Shown: positions 8,442 through 18,311, counted from the stretch's first letter. The stretch: DNA of 64,000 nucleotides from Glaciihabitans sp. INWT7 (GCF_014217685.1 NZ_CP043653.1:2174419-2238418); one strand, 5' to 3'. Made by a program: numbers and translations. Notes: generated from the sequence alone by a model not told the origin.

Positions 8442-8459
8442 GGGGAGCAAGATCTCCCC
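8442..8459 (+). promoter_or_regulatory. leaderless promoter with inverted repeat, DUF427 gene
   Basis: CAAGAT (8448-8453) ends six bases before the ATG at 8460. It is flanked exactly by GGGGAG (8442-8447) and CTCCCC (8454-8459), a perfect 6-bp inverted repeat. A repressor binding here would cover the -10 box. Confidence 0.4.
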
Positions 8460-8960
8460 ATGCGCAATGATGTCACTCCCCTCACCCCCGGCCCTGGACA
8501 GGAGTCGGTGTGGGACTATCCCCGGCCGCCCAGAGTCGAAGCCACCACCGACCGCATCCGCATCCGTCTCGGCGGCGAGACGATAGTCGACACGACGGAT
8601 GCCGTGAGAGTGCTCGAGACGAGCCATCCGCCGGTCTACTACCTGCCCCGCTCCGCGTTTCCCGAGGGTGCCCTCGAGAAGGCGCCGGGGGCGAGTTTCT
8701 GTGAGTTCAAGGGCGCGGCGAAGTACGTGACCGTGCGTGGGGGTTCGGCGCGCGCCGAATCCGCCGGCTGGTATTACCCCACTCCGAGCCCGGGCTACGA
8801 GCTGCTCATCGACCGGGTGGCGGTGTATCCCTCGGCGATGGACTCGTGCGAAGTCGCCGGAGAGACCGTGACGGCGCAGGCCGGAGACTTCTACGGTGGC
8901 TGGATCACCTCGCGCGTGGTCGGCCCGTTCAAGGGCGAACCGGGCACGATGGGCTGGTAG
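8460..8960 (+). CDS. DUF427 domain protein
   Basis: 166 residues covering one DUF427 domain: RIRLGGETIVDTTDAVRVLE, then PPVYYLPRSAFPEG and CEFKGAAKYVTVRG, with YPSAMDSCEVAG near the end. The domain is common in actinobacteria and its function is not established. The start is taken at the ATG immediately after the leaderless-type promoter. Divergent from the acyl-CoA synthetase and convergent with carD. Confidence 0.9.
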   Translation: MRNDVTPLTPGPGQESVWDYPRPPRVEATTDRIRIRLGGETIVDTTDAVRVLETSHPPVYYLPRSAFPEGALEKAPGASFCEFKGAAKYVTVRGGSARAESAGWYYPTPSPGYELLIDRVAVYPSAMDSCEVAGETVTAQAGDFYGGWITSRVVGPFKGEPGTMGW

Positions 8961-8968
8961 GCATCGAT

Positions 8969-9006
8969 GCGCTCCCTACTCGACCCGCGGAGTTCGAGTA
9001 GAGCGC
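8969..9006. terminator. hairpin between convergent DUF427 and carD genes
   Basis: GCGCTC-cc-TACTCG (8969-8982) pairs with CGAGTAGAGCGC (8995-9006), giving a 12-bp stem with a 2-base bulge. It lies centrally in the 72-bp convergent gap and has no T-run, as is usual in this group. Confidence 0.5.
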
Positions 9007-9032
9007 TCAGCGCCCGTATCGAGACCGGAAGG

Positions 9033-9524
9033 TCAGACCGAGACGGTCGCGAGCACCTCGTCGAGCACGGCGGAGGCCTCTTCGTCGGTGGAGTTCTGGG
9101 CGAGGGCGAGCTCTGAGATCAGAATCTGGCGGGCCTTGAGCAGCATCCGCTTCTCTCCGGCCGAGACACCGTGGTCCTGGTCGCGACGCCACAGGTCACG
9201 AACGACCTCGCTGACGCGGTAGACGCTTCCGCTGCCCATCTTCTCGGTGTTGGCCTTGAACCGGCGAGACCAGTTGCCCGGCTCCTCGACCATGTCACTG
9301 CGAAGCACATCGAAGACGGCCTCGACACCGGCGCTGTCGATGACGTCGCGCACTCCGATGAGCTCGACGTTCTCGATCGGCAATTCGATGGTCAGGTCCG
9401 TGGCGTGCACGTTGAGAGTGATGTACTCCTTCGGCTCACCCTTGATCGTGCGGGTCTTCACCGCGGTGATCGTGGCAGCGCCGTGGTGGGGGTAGACGAC
9501 AGTCTCTCCGACTTGGAAAATCAT
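9033..9524 (-). CDS. carD: CarD family RNA polymerase-binding regulator
   Basis: 163 residues. The N-terminal Tudor-like RNA-polymerase-interacting domain starts [20 protein letters not shown], and the helical DNA-binding domain follows ([20 protein letters not shown], with the conserved Trp). CarD stabilises the open promoter complex on rRNA and many other promoters and is essential in mycobacteria. GAAGG lies upstream of the ATG at 9524. It is not followed by ispD or ispF in this window, unlike many actinobacteria where those genes are downstream. Confidence 0.95.
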   Translation of the reverse strand: MIFQVGETVVYPHHGAATITAVKTRTIKGEPKEYITLNVHATDLTIELPIENVELIGVRDVIDSAGVEAVFDVLRSDMVEEPGNWSRRFKANTEKMGSGSVYRVSEVVRDLWRRDQDHGVSAGEKRMLLKARQILISELALAQNSTDEEASAVLDEVLATVSV

Positions 9525-9711
9525 GCGGTAATGCCTTCAATCGTTGATTCTGTATCGCAGGGGCCTATCGCTCGCGACGAGAGCGCGATGGGAGCGGGTG
9601 GCTGCCTGGAGGGACATCGAGCGGTTCCACGTCCGAGACCGTATACAGGATAACGCGTACGGGCACCATTAAATTGCCAAACGGCCGGTCGGAGGCTGAT
9701 CTGGCCGGGCG

Positions 9712-9717
9712 TAGCCT
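9712..9717 (+). promoter_or_regulatory. leaderless -10 box of SDR gene
   Basis: TAGCCT at 9712-9717 ends six bases before the ATG at 9724; there is no Shine-Dalgarno sequence. Confidence 0.45.
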
Positions 9718-9723
9718 TCGATC

Positions 9724-10668
9724 ATGACTCGAAACCTGCCCGATATCGACGTGCCCGACCTCTCCGGACGACTTGCGATCGTCACCGGCGCGAACAGCGG
9801 CCTCGGCTTCGCGCTCACCTCTCGACTGGCGGCCGCCGGTGCCGAAGTGGTGCTCGCGGTGCGCAACCGGGCCAAGGGAGAGGAGGCGATCGCCCGCATT
9901 CGCGCGGACGTGCCGACGGCGCGACTGAGGATGCTGCCCCTCGACCTGTCCTCGCTCAGCAACATCTCCACTTTCGCGGCCATGTTCACGGCGGAGGGCC
10001 GCGCCCTCGACCTCTTGATCAACAACGCGGGGGTGATGATGCCGCCGAAGCGCGGGACGACCGAAGACGGCTTCGAGCTGCAGTTCGGAAGCAACTATCT
10101 CGGGCACTTCGCTCTCACCGCGCACCTGCTTCCCCAGCTGCGCGCCGCCGGGAGTGCCCGCGTCGTCTCCCTCAGCAGCATCCTCGCCCGCGCCGGTCGC
10201 TTCGACTGGGACGACCTCCAGGCCGAGAAGCACTACAGCCCGCAGGGCTCCTACGGCCTCTCAAAGCTGTCGATGCTGGTCTTCGCCCGCGAACTCCAGC
10301 GTCGAAGCGATGCCGCCGGGTGGGGCATCCGCAGCCTCGCCGCTCACCCCGGATCGACCCTCACCAACCTCCAGGTCACCGGTCCGCAGTCGGGCGGCAC
10401 GGGTGGCGGGGCGATGACCGCGTACCTGAAACTGACTTCGGGCGTCCCGTGGCTGTGGCAGCAAGCACCCCAGGGCATCCTTCCCGCTCTGTATGCCGCT
10501 ACGAGCATGGATGCGGTGGGCGGTGCGTACTACGGTCCGGGAGGATTCGCCGAACTCACCGGCGCCCCGAAGCTCGCCGCCATTCCGAAACGGGCTCTCT
10601 CGACCGCGGATCCCACCCACCTGTGGACGGTGTCGGAGGAGCTCACCGGGGTGCCATTCCCCGGCTGA
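9724..10668 (+). CDS. short-chain dehydrogenase/reductase
   Basis: 314 residues with an NAD(P)-binding Rossmann fold: cofactor motif [10 protein letters not shown] near residue 25, NNAGVMMPP, the catalytic serine in SLSSIL and the Tyr-x3-Lys pair in SYGLSKL. The sequence resembles the retinol dehydrogenase/WWOX-like SDR group that takes lipophilic alcohols or ketones, but the substrate is unknown. It stands alone, divergent from carD and convergent with the sugar transporter. Confidence 0.9.
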   Translation: MTRNLPDIDVPDLSGRLAIVTGANSGLGFALTSRLAAAGAEVVLAVRNRAKGEEAIARIRADVPTARLRMLPLDLSSLSNISTFAAMFTAEGRALDLLINNAGVMMPPKRGTTEDGFELQFGSNYLGHFALTAHLLPQLRAAGSARVVSLSSILARAGRFDWDDLQAEKHYSPQGSYGLSKLSMLVFARELQRRSDAAGWGIRSLAAHPGSTLTNLQVTGPQSGGTGGGAMTAYLKLTSGVPWLWQQAPQGILPALYAATSMDAVGGAYYGPGGFAELTGAPKLAAIPKRALSTADPTHLWTVSEELTGVPFPG

Positions 10669-10730
10669 TCCCGCGGTGAAACGTCACAGGGTGTCGTCTC
10701 GGGCCCAATAAGACGCATCTTCTGACGGCC

Positions 10731-10765
10731 CGCGCGGGAAAGCGGCGGGTCGCGCGGGAAAGCGG
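10731..10765. repeat. 15-bp direct repeat with 20-bp period
   Basis: CGCGCGGGAAAGCGG occurs at 10731-10745 and 10751-10765, in the gap between the convergent SDR and sugar-porter genes and just before the latter's stop codon. Function unknown. Confidence 0.55.
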
Positions 10766-10766
10766 G

Positions 10767-12233
10767 TCAGCCGCGGGCGGGATCCTTCCGCGCCGCTGCC
10801 CCGCCGGTCTTGGCGCTGCCCTTCTGCGGCAGCAGTGTGTTCGCCTCTTCGAGCGACATTCCATTCGTCTCGGGGATGAAGCGGGAGACGAACAGGAACG
10901 AGAGCAGCGCCATCGCGGCATAGAGCCCGTAGGTGAGCACGAGGGAGACCGCCGCCAGGGGCGGGAACGACACCGTCACGAGGAAGTTGGCGATCCACTG
11001 GGCCGCCGCGGCGACCCCTAGCGCCCGAGCCCGGATGCGGGTGGGGAAGATCTCGCCGAGCAGCACCCACACCACCGGACCCCAGGACGCGCCGAAGCTC
11101 ACGACGAACACGTTGGCGGCCACGAGCGCGATCGGGCCCCAGGCGCCCGGGAGCGAGGGAGCACCCTTCACGATATCGGCCTGGCTGAAGGCGATAGCCA
11201 TGGTGGCGAGAGACACGGTCATGCCGGCCGATCCAAACAGCAGGATCGGGCGGCGGCCCACCCGGTCGACGAGCGCGATCGCCACAAAGGTGACCGCGAT
11301 GTTGGTGACGGCCGTGATCACCGAGATCGTGAACGAGTCCTTCTCCTGGAATCCGACCGACTTCCACAGGGTGGTCGAATAGTAGAAGATCACATTGATG
11401 CCCACGAATTGCTGGAAGATCGACAGGACGATGCCGATCCAGACGATCGGTTTGAGTCCGAAGCGATCGCCTCTGAGAGCCCCCTTCTTCGACCCCTCCT
11501 CATCGGTGTGGATCGCATCTCTCATATCACGGATGGCCCGCTCCACATCGTCATCCGGCCAGATCCGGGCGAAGATCGCGCGAACATCGTCGTCCCGCTT
11601 CTTGAGCACGAGGAATCTCGGGGACTCGGGGAGGAAGAACGCGATCGCGCCGTAGACGACGGCCGGCACGACGCCCGCGAGGAACATCCACCGCCAGGCC
11701 TCCAGTCCGAGCCAGAACGTGGCGTCGGCCGCCCCGGCGGCGTTCGCGAACAGCGTGTCGGAGAGCAGCGCAGCGAAGATTCCGACGGTGATGGCGAGCT
11801 GTTGAAGGGAGCCGAGCCGCCCGCGCAACTGGCGAGGTGAGATCTCCGCGATGTAGGCCGGTGCGATCACCGATGCGATGCCGATGCCGAGCCCTCCGAC
11901 GAGGCGCCAGACCACGAGGTCCCAGACTCCGATCGACAGCCCACAGCCGATCGCGCTGGCGAGGAAGAGGACGGCCCCGACGATCATCGCCGGGATGCGT
12001 CCGAAGCGGTCGGCGAGCCGACCGGCGAGGTAGGCGCCGACCGCGCATCCGATCAGGGCACTCGCCACCGCGAAACCGGTGAGGGATGCGCCGAGCGAGA
12101 ACTGCTTCTGCACGGCGTCGACGGCCCCGTTGACGACGGAGGAATCGAAGCCGAAGAGGAAGCCGCCGACCGCGCCGGCGACCGCGAGGGCGATGACTTT
12201 GACGTTGGTGCGGGGGCTCGAGGTGTCTGACAT
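10767..12233 (-). CDS. sugar porter family MFS transporter
   Basis: 488 residues with twelve transmembrane segments. Sugar-porter signatures are present: GYCxG-like FGFDSSVVNGAV in helix 1, GRLADRFGRIP after helix 2, LPESPRFLVLKKRDDD at the end of helix 6, VDRVGRRPIL and PETNGMSLEEAN after helix 12. Proteins of this kind import hexoses or pentoses with protons. GAAGG precedes the ATG at 12233. Monocistronic, divergent from the phosphopantetheinyl transferase gene; the substrate cannot be named from sequence. Confidence 0.92.
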   Translation of the reverse strand: MSDTSSPRTNVKVIALAVAGAVGGFLFGFDSSVVNGAVDAVQKQFSLGASLTGFAVASALIGCAVGAYLAGRLADRFGRIPAMIVGAVLFLASAIGCGLSIGVWDLVVWRLVGGLGIGIASVIAPAYIAEISPRQLRGRLGSLQQLAITVGIFAALLSDTLFANAAGAADATFWLGLEAWRWMFLAGVVPAVVYGAIAFFLPESPRFLVLKKRDDDVRAIFARIWPDDDVERAIRDMRDAIHTDEEGSKKGALRGDRFGLKPIVWIGIVLSIFQQFVGINVIFYYSTTLWKSVGFQEKDSFTISVITAVTNIAVTFVAIALVDRVGRRPILLFGSAGMTVSLATMAIAFSQADIVKGAPSLPGAWGPIALVAANVFVVSFGASWGPVVWVLLGEIFPTRIRARALGVAAAAQWIANFLVTVSFPPLAAVSLVLTYGLYAAMALLSFLFVSRFIPETNGMSLEEANTLLPQKGSAKTGGAAARKDPARG

Positions 12234-12273
12234 GGCTGGCCTTCGAAGTGAGAGTGGAGGGGTTCATTCACCC

Positions 12274-12279
12274 TACGCT
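12274..12279 (+). promoter_or_regulatory. leaderless -10 box of phosphopantetheinyl transferase gene
   Basis: TACGCT at 12274-12279 ends six bases before the GTG at 12286, supporting that start. A second possible start, GTG 12313, has GGAG eight bases upstream. Confidence 0.4.
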
Positions 12280-12285
12280 CGGGTT

Positions 12286-12888
12286 GTGCGACTACTTCAG
12301 GGAGTGAACGACGTGCGCGTCGGCATCCATCCCTCGACCGGCGACCGGATGCGCGACCGCGACATCCTGGCTGCCGCCGTCTCTGCTGCGGTGCCCGGAC
12401 TCGGTGCCGCGACCCTCAGCCGGCGCTGCGCCGATTGCTGCGGCGATCACGGACAGCCCCGGGTCGCCGGGGACCTGGCGTGGGCGAGCCTTGCGCGGGC
12501 CGGCGGATTCCTCGCTGTAGCCGTCAGCACCGTCGGTCCGGTCGGAATCGACCTTGAGGACCCCGCGGCGGTGGCTAGGGCGCCACTCGATGCGTTCACT
12601 GCAGAGGAGCTGCGGTTCATCCGCGGCGGGGCGGATGCGGCACGCACCGCGACAGAGTTCTGGACGGCCAAGGAGGCGATCCTGAAGGCCGATGGACGCG
12701 GGTTGCGGTGTGATCCCCGCGACCTGCAACTGGGGGGCGACCCTCTTCGCCTGGTGGCCTGGCCCGAGTGCCCGATCGCGCTCACCGCCGTGAGGCTCGA
12801 TGGTTTCGATGGGCCGAACGGGCTCGTCGGCGCGGTCGCGACCTTCAGGCGAGGCGGGGAAGGGCCTTCGAATACACCCAGCGGTTGA
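12286..12888 (+). CDS. 4'-phosphopantetheinyl transferase
   Basis: About 200 residues. The diagnostic motifs are VGPVGIDLED (magnesium-binding Asp) and EFWTAKEAILKADGRG (the KE...K signature). The enzyme transfers phosphopantetheine from CoA to the carrier-domain serine of a synthase. It is convergent with the M1 peptidase and its last 44 bases overlap that gene's end. Placed at the end of the Pls-type synthetase locus, it is the obvious candidate to prime that enzyme's carrier domain. The start is GTG 12286 (leaderless promoter) or GTG 12313 (ribosome binding site). Confidence 0.88.
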   Translation: MRLLQGVNDVRVGIHPSTGDRMRDRDILAAAVSAAVPGLGAATLSRRCADCCGDHGQPRVAGDLAWASLARAGGFLAVAVSTVGPVGIDLEDPAAVARAPLDAFTAEELRFIRGGADAARTATEFWTAKEAILKADGRGLRCDPRDLQLGGDPLRLVAWPECPIALTAVRLDGFDGPNGLVGAVATFRRGGEGPSNTPSG

Positions 12889-14173
12889 TGATGCCCTCGA
12901 TCGCCGTCGAATGGCTCAACTCCGCGAAAGTGTCGATGACGTCGGAGGGCATGATGTGCCCGAATCGCAAGCGTGACCCGAGGTCGCGCAAGGAGTCGAA
13001 AAAGGCCTCGTCCCCGATCGCTCGGCGCACCACATGGAGGGCGAGCGCCCCGCGCTTGTAGACCCGATCGTCGAAGAGGAGCTTCGTGCCCGGATCTCCG
13101 ACGACGATGTCCTTGGACTGGTCGTTCACCAGGTCCCAGTGCGAACGGGCGCACTCGGAGGCGGTGGGGCCGCCGCTGGCCTCCGACCACAGCCACTCCG
13201 CGTAGCAGGCGAATCCCTCGTGAAGCCAGATGTCTTTCCAGCGGTTCACGGTGAGGGAGTTGCCGAACCACTGGTGGGCGAGTTCGTGGGCGATGAGCCG
13301 GTCGCAGCCATGGGTGCCGTCGATGTGATTGCGGCCGAAGATGGCGAGTCCGTGAGCTTCGAGCGGGATCTCCAGCTCATCCGCTGTCACGATCACGCCG
13401 TAGGCGGGGAAGGGGTATGGCCCGAATCTGTCTGAGAACAGCGCGATCATCTCCCCGAGTCGGCTGAAGTCCTCGGTGACCTCTGTGCTCAGGGCGCTCG
13501 GATAGGAGATGGTGGTCGGCACCCCGGCATCCACCGCAAGAGCGCGGTAGCGCCCGATCTGCACGGTCGCGAGGTAGGTGGCCATCGGCTCCGCCACCTC
13601 GAACTCCCAGCGCGCGCGACCGGCGCGACTGGTGCGGGAGACCTGCTCGCCGTTGGAGATCACCTGGTACACCGACTCGCACGACACCACGATGCGGAAT
13701 CTCGCCTTATTGCTCGGGTGGTCGTTGCAGGGAAACCACGATGATGCCCCGTTCGGCTGGCTCGCCACGAGTGCGCCGTCGGCGAGCTCCTCCCAGCCGA
13801 CCTCACCCCACTCCGAACGGATCGGATGCGGTGCGCCCCGGTAGCGCACCGTCACGGTGAACTCCTCCCCCGCGGTGATCGCCGCAAGCGGGGTGATCAC
13901 GAGTTTGCGTGCGGTCTGCGTGACCTTGCGGGGGCGTTCGCCCCCGATGGTGACCTTCTCCACGACCAGCCCGGCGAGGTCGAGGCTGAAACGATCGAGG
14001 TCTTCCGTGGCCCGGGCGGAGATGACGGTGCTGGCGATCAGCCGGTTCGTCTCGACGCGATAGTCGAGATCGATGTCGTAGCGATCGACGAGGTAGCCGC
14101 CGTTTCCGCTCGCGGGCAGGTAGTCGTCGCCCGCGGAGGGGGAACCGAGGGACGGGCGCGAAGTCTGGGGCAT
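12845..14173 (-). CDS. M1 family zinc metallopeptidase, short form
   Basis: 442 residues: beta-sandwich N-domain then thermolysin-like catalytic domain. The zinc site is HELAH (residues 296-300) with E319 in WLHEGFACYAEW. The usual GxMEN substrate motif is replaced by EIPLEAHGLAIF, and the long C-terminal helical domain of aminopeptidase N is missing, so specificity may differ from the classic enzymes. The ATG overlaps the stop of the Pls-type synthetase (TGATG), so the two are coupled. It probably trims or degrades the product of that synthetase, or protects the cell from it; this is inferred from context only. Confidence 0.88.
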   Translation of the reverse strand: MPQTSRPSLGSPSAGDDYLPASGNGGYLVDRYDIDLDYRVETNRLIASTVISARATEDLDRFSLDLAGLVVEKVTIGGERPRKVTQTARKLVITPLAAITAGEEFTVTVRYRGAPHPIRSEWGEVGWEELADGALVASQPNGASSWFPCNDHPSNKARFRIVVSCESVYQVISNGEQVSRTSRAGRARWEFEVAEPMATYLATVQIGRYRALAVDAGVPTTISYPSALSTEVTEDFSRLGEMIALFSDRFGPYPFPAYGVIVTADELEIPLEAHGLAIFGRNHIDGTHGCDRLIAHELAHQWFGNSLTVNRWKDIWLHEGFACYAEWLWSEASGGPTASECARSHWDLVNDQSKDIVVGDPGTKLLFDDRVYKRGALALHVVRRAIGDEAFFDSLRDLGSRLRFGHIMPSDVIDTFAELSHSTAIEGIINRWVYSKALPRLA

Positions 14174-17100
14174 CAGTGCGCTCCAGTATTCCACGGCGCA
14201 GAAAGCGATGACTCCCAGGGCGCAATCGGGTTGCCAGACCACAGGGTGCCCTCCGGCACCCGTTCCCCTCTCATGACCAGGGATGCAGGCCCGACTGTCG
14301 CCCTCCGGTCGATGGATGCTGCGGGCAGGATCACGCTGTGCGGTCCGAGAGTCGATCCTTCGGCGAGGTTCACGGAGTCGAGTTGCATGATGCGGTCGTG
14401 GAAGAGGTGGGTCTGCACGACGCATCCGCGATTCACGGTGGAGCCGTCGCCGAGGGCGACGAGGTCGGCCTCTGGCAGCCAATAGGACTCGCACCAGACC
14501 CCCCTGCCGATCGAGGCTCCCAACGTGCGCAGCCACACGGCGAGCGCCGGCGTGCCGGCGGCGCTCGCGGCGAACCACGGCCGAGCCACCATCTCGACGA
14601 AGGTGTCGGAGACCTCGTTGCGCCACACGAACGTCGACCAGAGCGGATGCTCCCGGGCGGCGATCCTGCCGGCGAAGGCCCACTTCGCCGCGGTCGTGAT
14701 GCCGGCGGCCACCGCCCCGGCGAGCAGCAGCACCACGCCGGAGAGCAGGATCGCGGCACCGACACCGACGGCGAGCCACAGCCCCTCGAGCGCCCCGAGC
14801 ACGGCGAGCGCGATCCAGGCGGTCACGAAGACGGGGACGATGCGCAGCACCTCCCAGGCGGCACGCGCGATCCGCAGACGCAGCGGCGGCTCGAAGGTGC
14901 GCGCCTCGTCGATGTCGCTGACGGTGCGACGGAGGCGGGAGGGCGGGTTGCCCAGCCAGGACGATCCGCGTTTGGCCTTGCGCGGGGTCGCCGAGAGCAC
15001 GGCCACCAGCGCGTTGCGTGGCACGGAGCGACCGGGGCCCGTGATCCCACTGTTGCCGAGAAAGGCGCGGCGACCGATCTTCGCCCGGCCGATGCGCATC
15101 CAGCCGCCGCCCAGTTCGTAGGTGGCCACCATGGTGTCGTCGGCGAGGAATGCACCGGGGGCGATGGTGGTGAGCCGCGGGATCAGCAGCACCGTGGATG
15201 CCTCGACGCCCGCGCCGACGGTGGCACCGAGCATGCGCAGCCAGACCGGGGTGAAGAGGCTCGCGTAGAGCGGGAAGAGCAGCGTCCGTGCGCTGTCCAG
15301 AAGTCGCTCCGTGCTCCACGCCTGCCAGCCGACACGGCTGCGCACGGGATGGTGCCCTCCGTCAGTCCGAGCCCCAAGAGCCGCACCGCCACGACGACGA
15401 GTGCGGCGTAAGCCAGTCCCGCCACGATCACCGCCAGCGGAACGGCGAGCGCCCCGCGGCCGAGCGCCTCTCCGATGCTGACCGCCGCACCGATGGCCGC
15501 GCCGACGACGAGCGCCCCGAGAGCGACCGCGACCGCGGGGATGGCCGAGAGGGCGAGCGAGCCGAGTGCGTAGACGACCAGCCACCGCGTGCCTCTCGGA
15601 GGGCGCGACGGCGGCCAGGCGTGCCGGGCGGAGCCGACCCGTTCTGCCGGGGATCCCGCCCATCTCTCCCCCGCGGGAACACGGCTCGAGACCGCGGCCC
15701 CCGCCTCGATCTCGGCGCCGCCCCCCACGCTGGCACCGCCGAGCATCGTGCTTCGCGTGCCGATGACGGCTCCCGCCCCGATGTGGACGGCACCGAGACG
15801 CAGGATGTCGCCGTCGACCCAGTACCCCGAGAGATCCACCTCGGGTTCGATGGCCGCCCGCGGCCCGATCGACAGCATGCCGGTGACGGGCGGAAGCGTG
15901 TGAAGATCGACACCCTCCCCGATCTTCGCGCCGAGCGCGCGGGCGTAATAACTGATCCAGGGCGCACCGGCGAGACTTGCTCCGCCCACGAGGTGCGCCA
16001 CCTGCTCGGCCAGCCAGAGGCGCAGGTGCACCGACCCGCCGCGCGGGTAGTCGCCCGGTCGCACACCGGCGAGCAGGAGGCGGGCAGCCACCACGGTGAC
16101 CGTCATCTTGCCGAGAGGTGAGACAAAGAGAACGAGCCCGGCGGCGATCCACCACCAGGAGAGAGTGGGCGCGAAACTCGCGCCGGTCAGGGCGTGGAGC
16201 AGATTGTTGGCCGCGGCGAGGTAGACCAGGTAGCGCATTCCCACCAGCGCGTGCAGAGGCACCCCGAGGATCGTCTGGACTACCTGGCTGCGCAGGGGGG
16301 TCGGCCCGACCGTTCGCAGCGTCTGCTTCTCAGACGGCGCTCGCGCGTCGAGTTCATCCGCGAGCGAGCCGATGCGCGGATGGTCGTAGATGTCCGACAC
16401 CCGCGTCTGCGGATACCGCACCCGGATGGCCGAGACCAGTTGCGCGGCAGTGAGGGACCCGCCGCCCTGAGCGAAGAAGTCGTCGTCTGAGCCCTGCACC
16501 GGCGTGCCGAGGATGGCCGACCATTGCCCCGCGATCCAGGCCGTGGTCTCCGAAAGAGTGCCGGCACGATCTCCGCTGACCGCGGGAAGGGGCCAGGGCA
16601 GCGCCGCCCGGTCCACCTTGCCGGAGGTGCGGGTGGGCAGGGAATCCACCACGGCGAGCAACGGCACGAGTGCCGCCGGAAGCTCGGCGCGCAGCAGTTC
16701 TGTCGCACCGGTCCGATCGAACTCCGTCGTACTGTCGGCGACGGCGAGGTAGCCCACCAACACGTGGTTGCCCGCGGGGGTCGTCTGCACGACGGCGGCG
16801 GCACCGGCCACTCCAGGGAGGCCCTGGAGCGCGGCATCGACCTCGCCGAGTTCGATGCGGCGACCCCCCAGCTTCACCTGGTCGTCCGCGCGCCCCACGA
16901 AGATCAGGCCGGCCGGGTCGTAGCGCACGAGATCGCCGCTCCGATAGGCCCGATCCCACCCGAGTTCGGTGAAGGGCGCATACTTCTCGGCGTCTTTGGC
17001 CGCATCGAGGTAGCGGGCGAGCCCGACCCCACCGATGATCAGTTCGCCGACCTCTCCGGCCGCGACCCGTGCGCCGGCCGAGTCGACGACCGCGAGATTC

Positions 17101-18140
17101 CAGCCGTCGAGCGGCAGGCCGATGCGAACCGGGCCGGCACCGTCGAGCAGTGAAGCGCAGGCGACCACCGTCGCTTCGGTGGGGCCGTAGGTGTTCCACA
17201 CCTCGCGTCCGCGGGAGACGATCCGGGAGACCAGCTCCGGCGGGCAGGCCTCACCCCCGAAGATGACCAGGCGCACGAGTTCGAGGGACTCCTCCGGCCA
17301 GAGGGCCGCGAGCGTGGGCACCGTGGAGACGATCGTGATGCCGTGCGCGATCAGCCAGGGGCCGAGGTCGACCCCCGAGCGCACCAGCGATCGCGGTGCC
17401 GGCACCAGGCAGGCTCCGTTGCGCCAGGCCAGCCACATCTCCTCGCACGAAGCGTCGAACGCCACGGAGAGGCCGGCGAGCACCCTGTCGCCGACCCCGA
17501 TCGGCTCGGCGGCGAGGAAGAGCCGGGCCTCCGCATCCACGAAGGCCGCCGCAGAGCGATGGGTGACCGCCACGCCCTTTGGTAGTCCGGTGGACCCCGA
17601 CGTGAAGATGACCCAGGCGTCGTCATCCGGTGTCGGCGGGTCGACCACGGTGAGCGTGCCGGTCTCGGGAGCGGGCGGCGGGCTCGCACTGAGCCCGCCC
17701 CTCGCTTCGCCGGCGGCGGCGAAGACACCGCCGGCGCCGATCACCCCCACCACCGCGGCCTCGGAGAACACGAGTTGCACCCGCCCCTCCGGATCGTCGG
17801 CGTCCACCGGCACATAAGACGCCCCCGCCGCCAGAGTCGCGAGAATCGAGACATACAGCTCGCGCGTGCCCGAGGGGATGCGGATGCCCACTCGGTCGCC
17901 CCGCGTCACGCCGAGCGCGATCAGCTGCGCCGCCTGCGCGTTCACCAGTCGCACGAGCCGCCGGTAGCTGATCGCGCCGAAAGGATCCTCCAGCGCGAGA
18001 GCGTCCGGTGTCGCTGCCGCCGTCGCCACCAGAATGTCGATCAGTGTGCGTGGCGGAGTCCTCCGATCGCCCGCGAGAAGAGGGGACTGCCGAGGACTGG
18101 GTTCGGGACGATTGGGCGTGTCGTCCGATTGGGGCGTCAC
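14173..18140 (-). pseudogene. Pls/PosA-type non-ribosomal peptide synthetase, frameshifted
   Basis: Intact, this would be about 1320 residues in the Pls order. Adenylation domain: VIFTSGSTGLPKGVAVTH, FDASCEEMW, NTYGPTEATV, YRSGDLVRYD, GRADDQVKLGGRRIELGE, TRTSGKVDRAALP. Carrier domain: DDDFFAQGGGSLTAAQL. Then transmembrane helices alternating with three hexapeptide-repeat (left-handed beta-helix) domains. There is no condensation or thioesterase domain. Such enzymes, e.g. epsilon-poly-lysine synthetase, polymerise one amino acid at the membrane. The frame from GTG 18140 (GGAGGA just upstream; ATG 18191 is an alternative) runs to a stop at 15183. Its homology ends after LGLGLTEG near 15354 and resumes one frame over with HHPVRSRVGW, continuing to 14173. 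One base is missing. Confidence 0.85.
15352..15357 (-). other. single-base deletion site in Pls-type synthetase
   Basis: After codons for Glu (15359-15357) only two bases, GG, remain before the CAC CAT CCC GTG codons of the conserved continuation. One inserted base restores a single frame of about 1320 residues. The site is a GGAGGG run. Confidence 0.8.
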
Positions 18141-18269
18141 TCGTCCTCCAAGGCTCTGGTCGGTAGGCGGGGCCAGCCGAGGTTGCCCCATCGTCGCAGA
18201 CGGTATTGCGTCGTGGTGACCAGCAGGTGAACATCCCGATCACCAGAGGCGTGCCCGGAGAGCTGGCGC

Positions 18270-18311
18270 AACCGCGGTCACGGCGGTTTTTTGGCTGATC
18301 GTCGACCGCCG
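18270..18311 (+). promoter_or_regulatory. possible attenuator in polysialyltransferase-like gene leader
   Basis: AACCGC (18270-18275) and GCGGTT (18283-18288) form a stem followed by T residues to 18292, a terminator pointing towards the gene at 18399. CGGCGG (18281-18286) can instead pair with CCGCCG (18306-18311), which would undo the terminator. No gene ends just upstream on this strand, so it is either an attenuator or the end of a short RNA. Confidence 0.35.

Noticed and set aside
15183-15351. Tail of the first Pls reading frame as a genuine C-terminus
   Set aside because: The residues after LGLGLTEG are Arg/Ser/Cys-rich and unlike any domain, whereas the next frame continues the family sequence.
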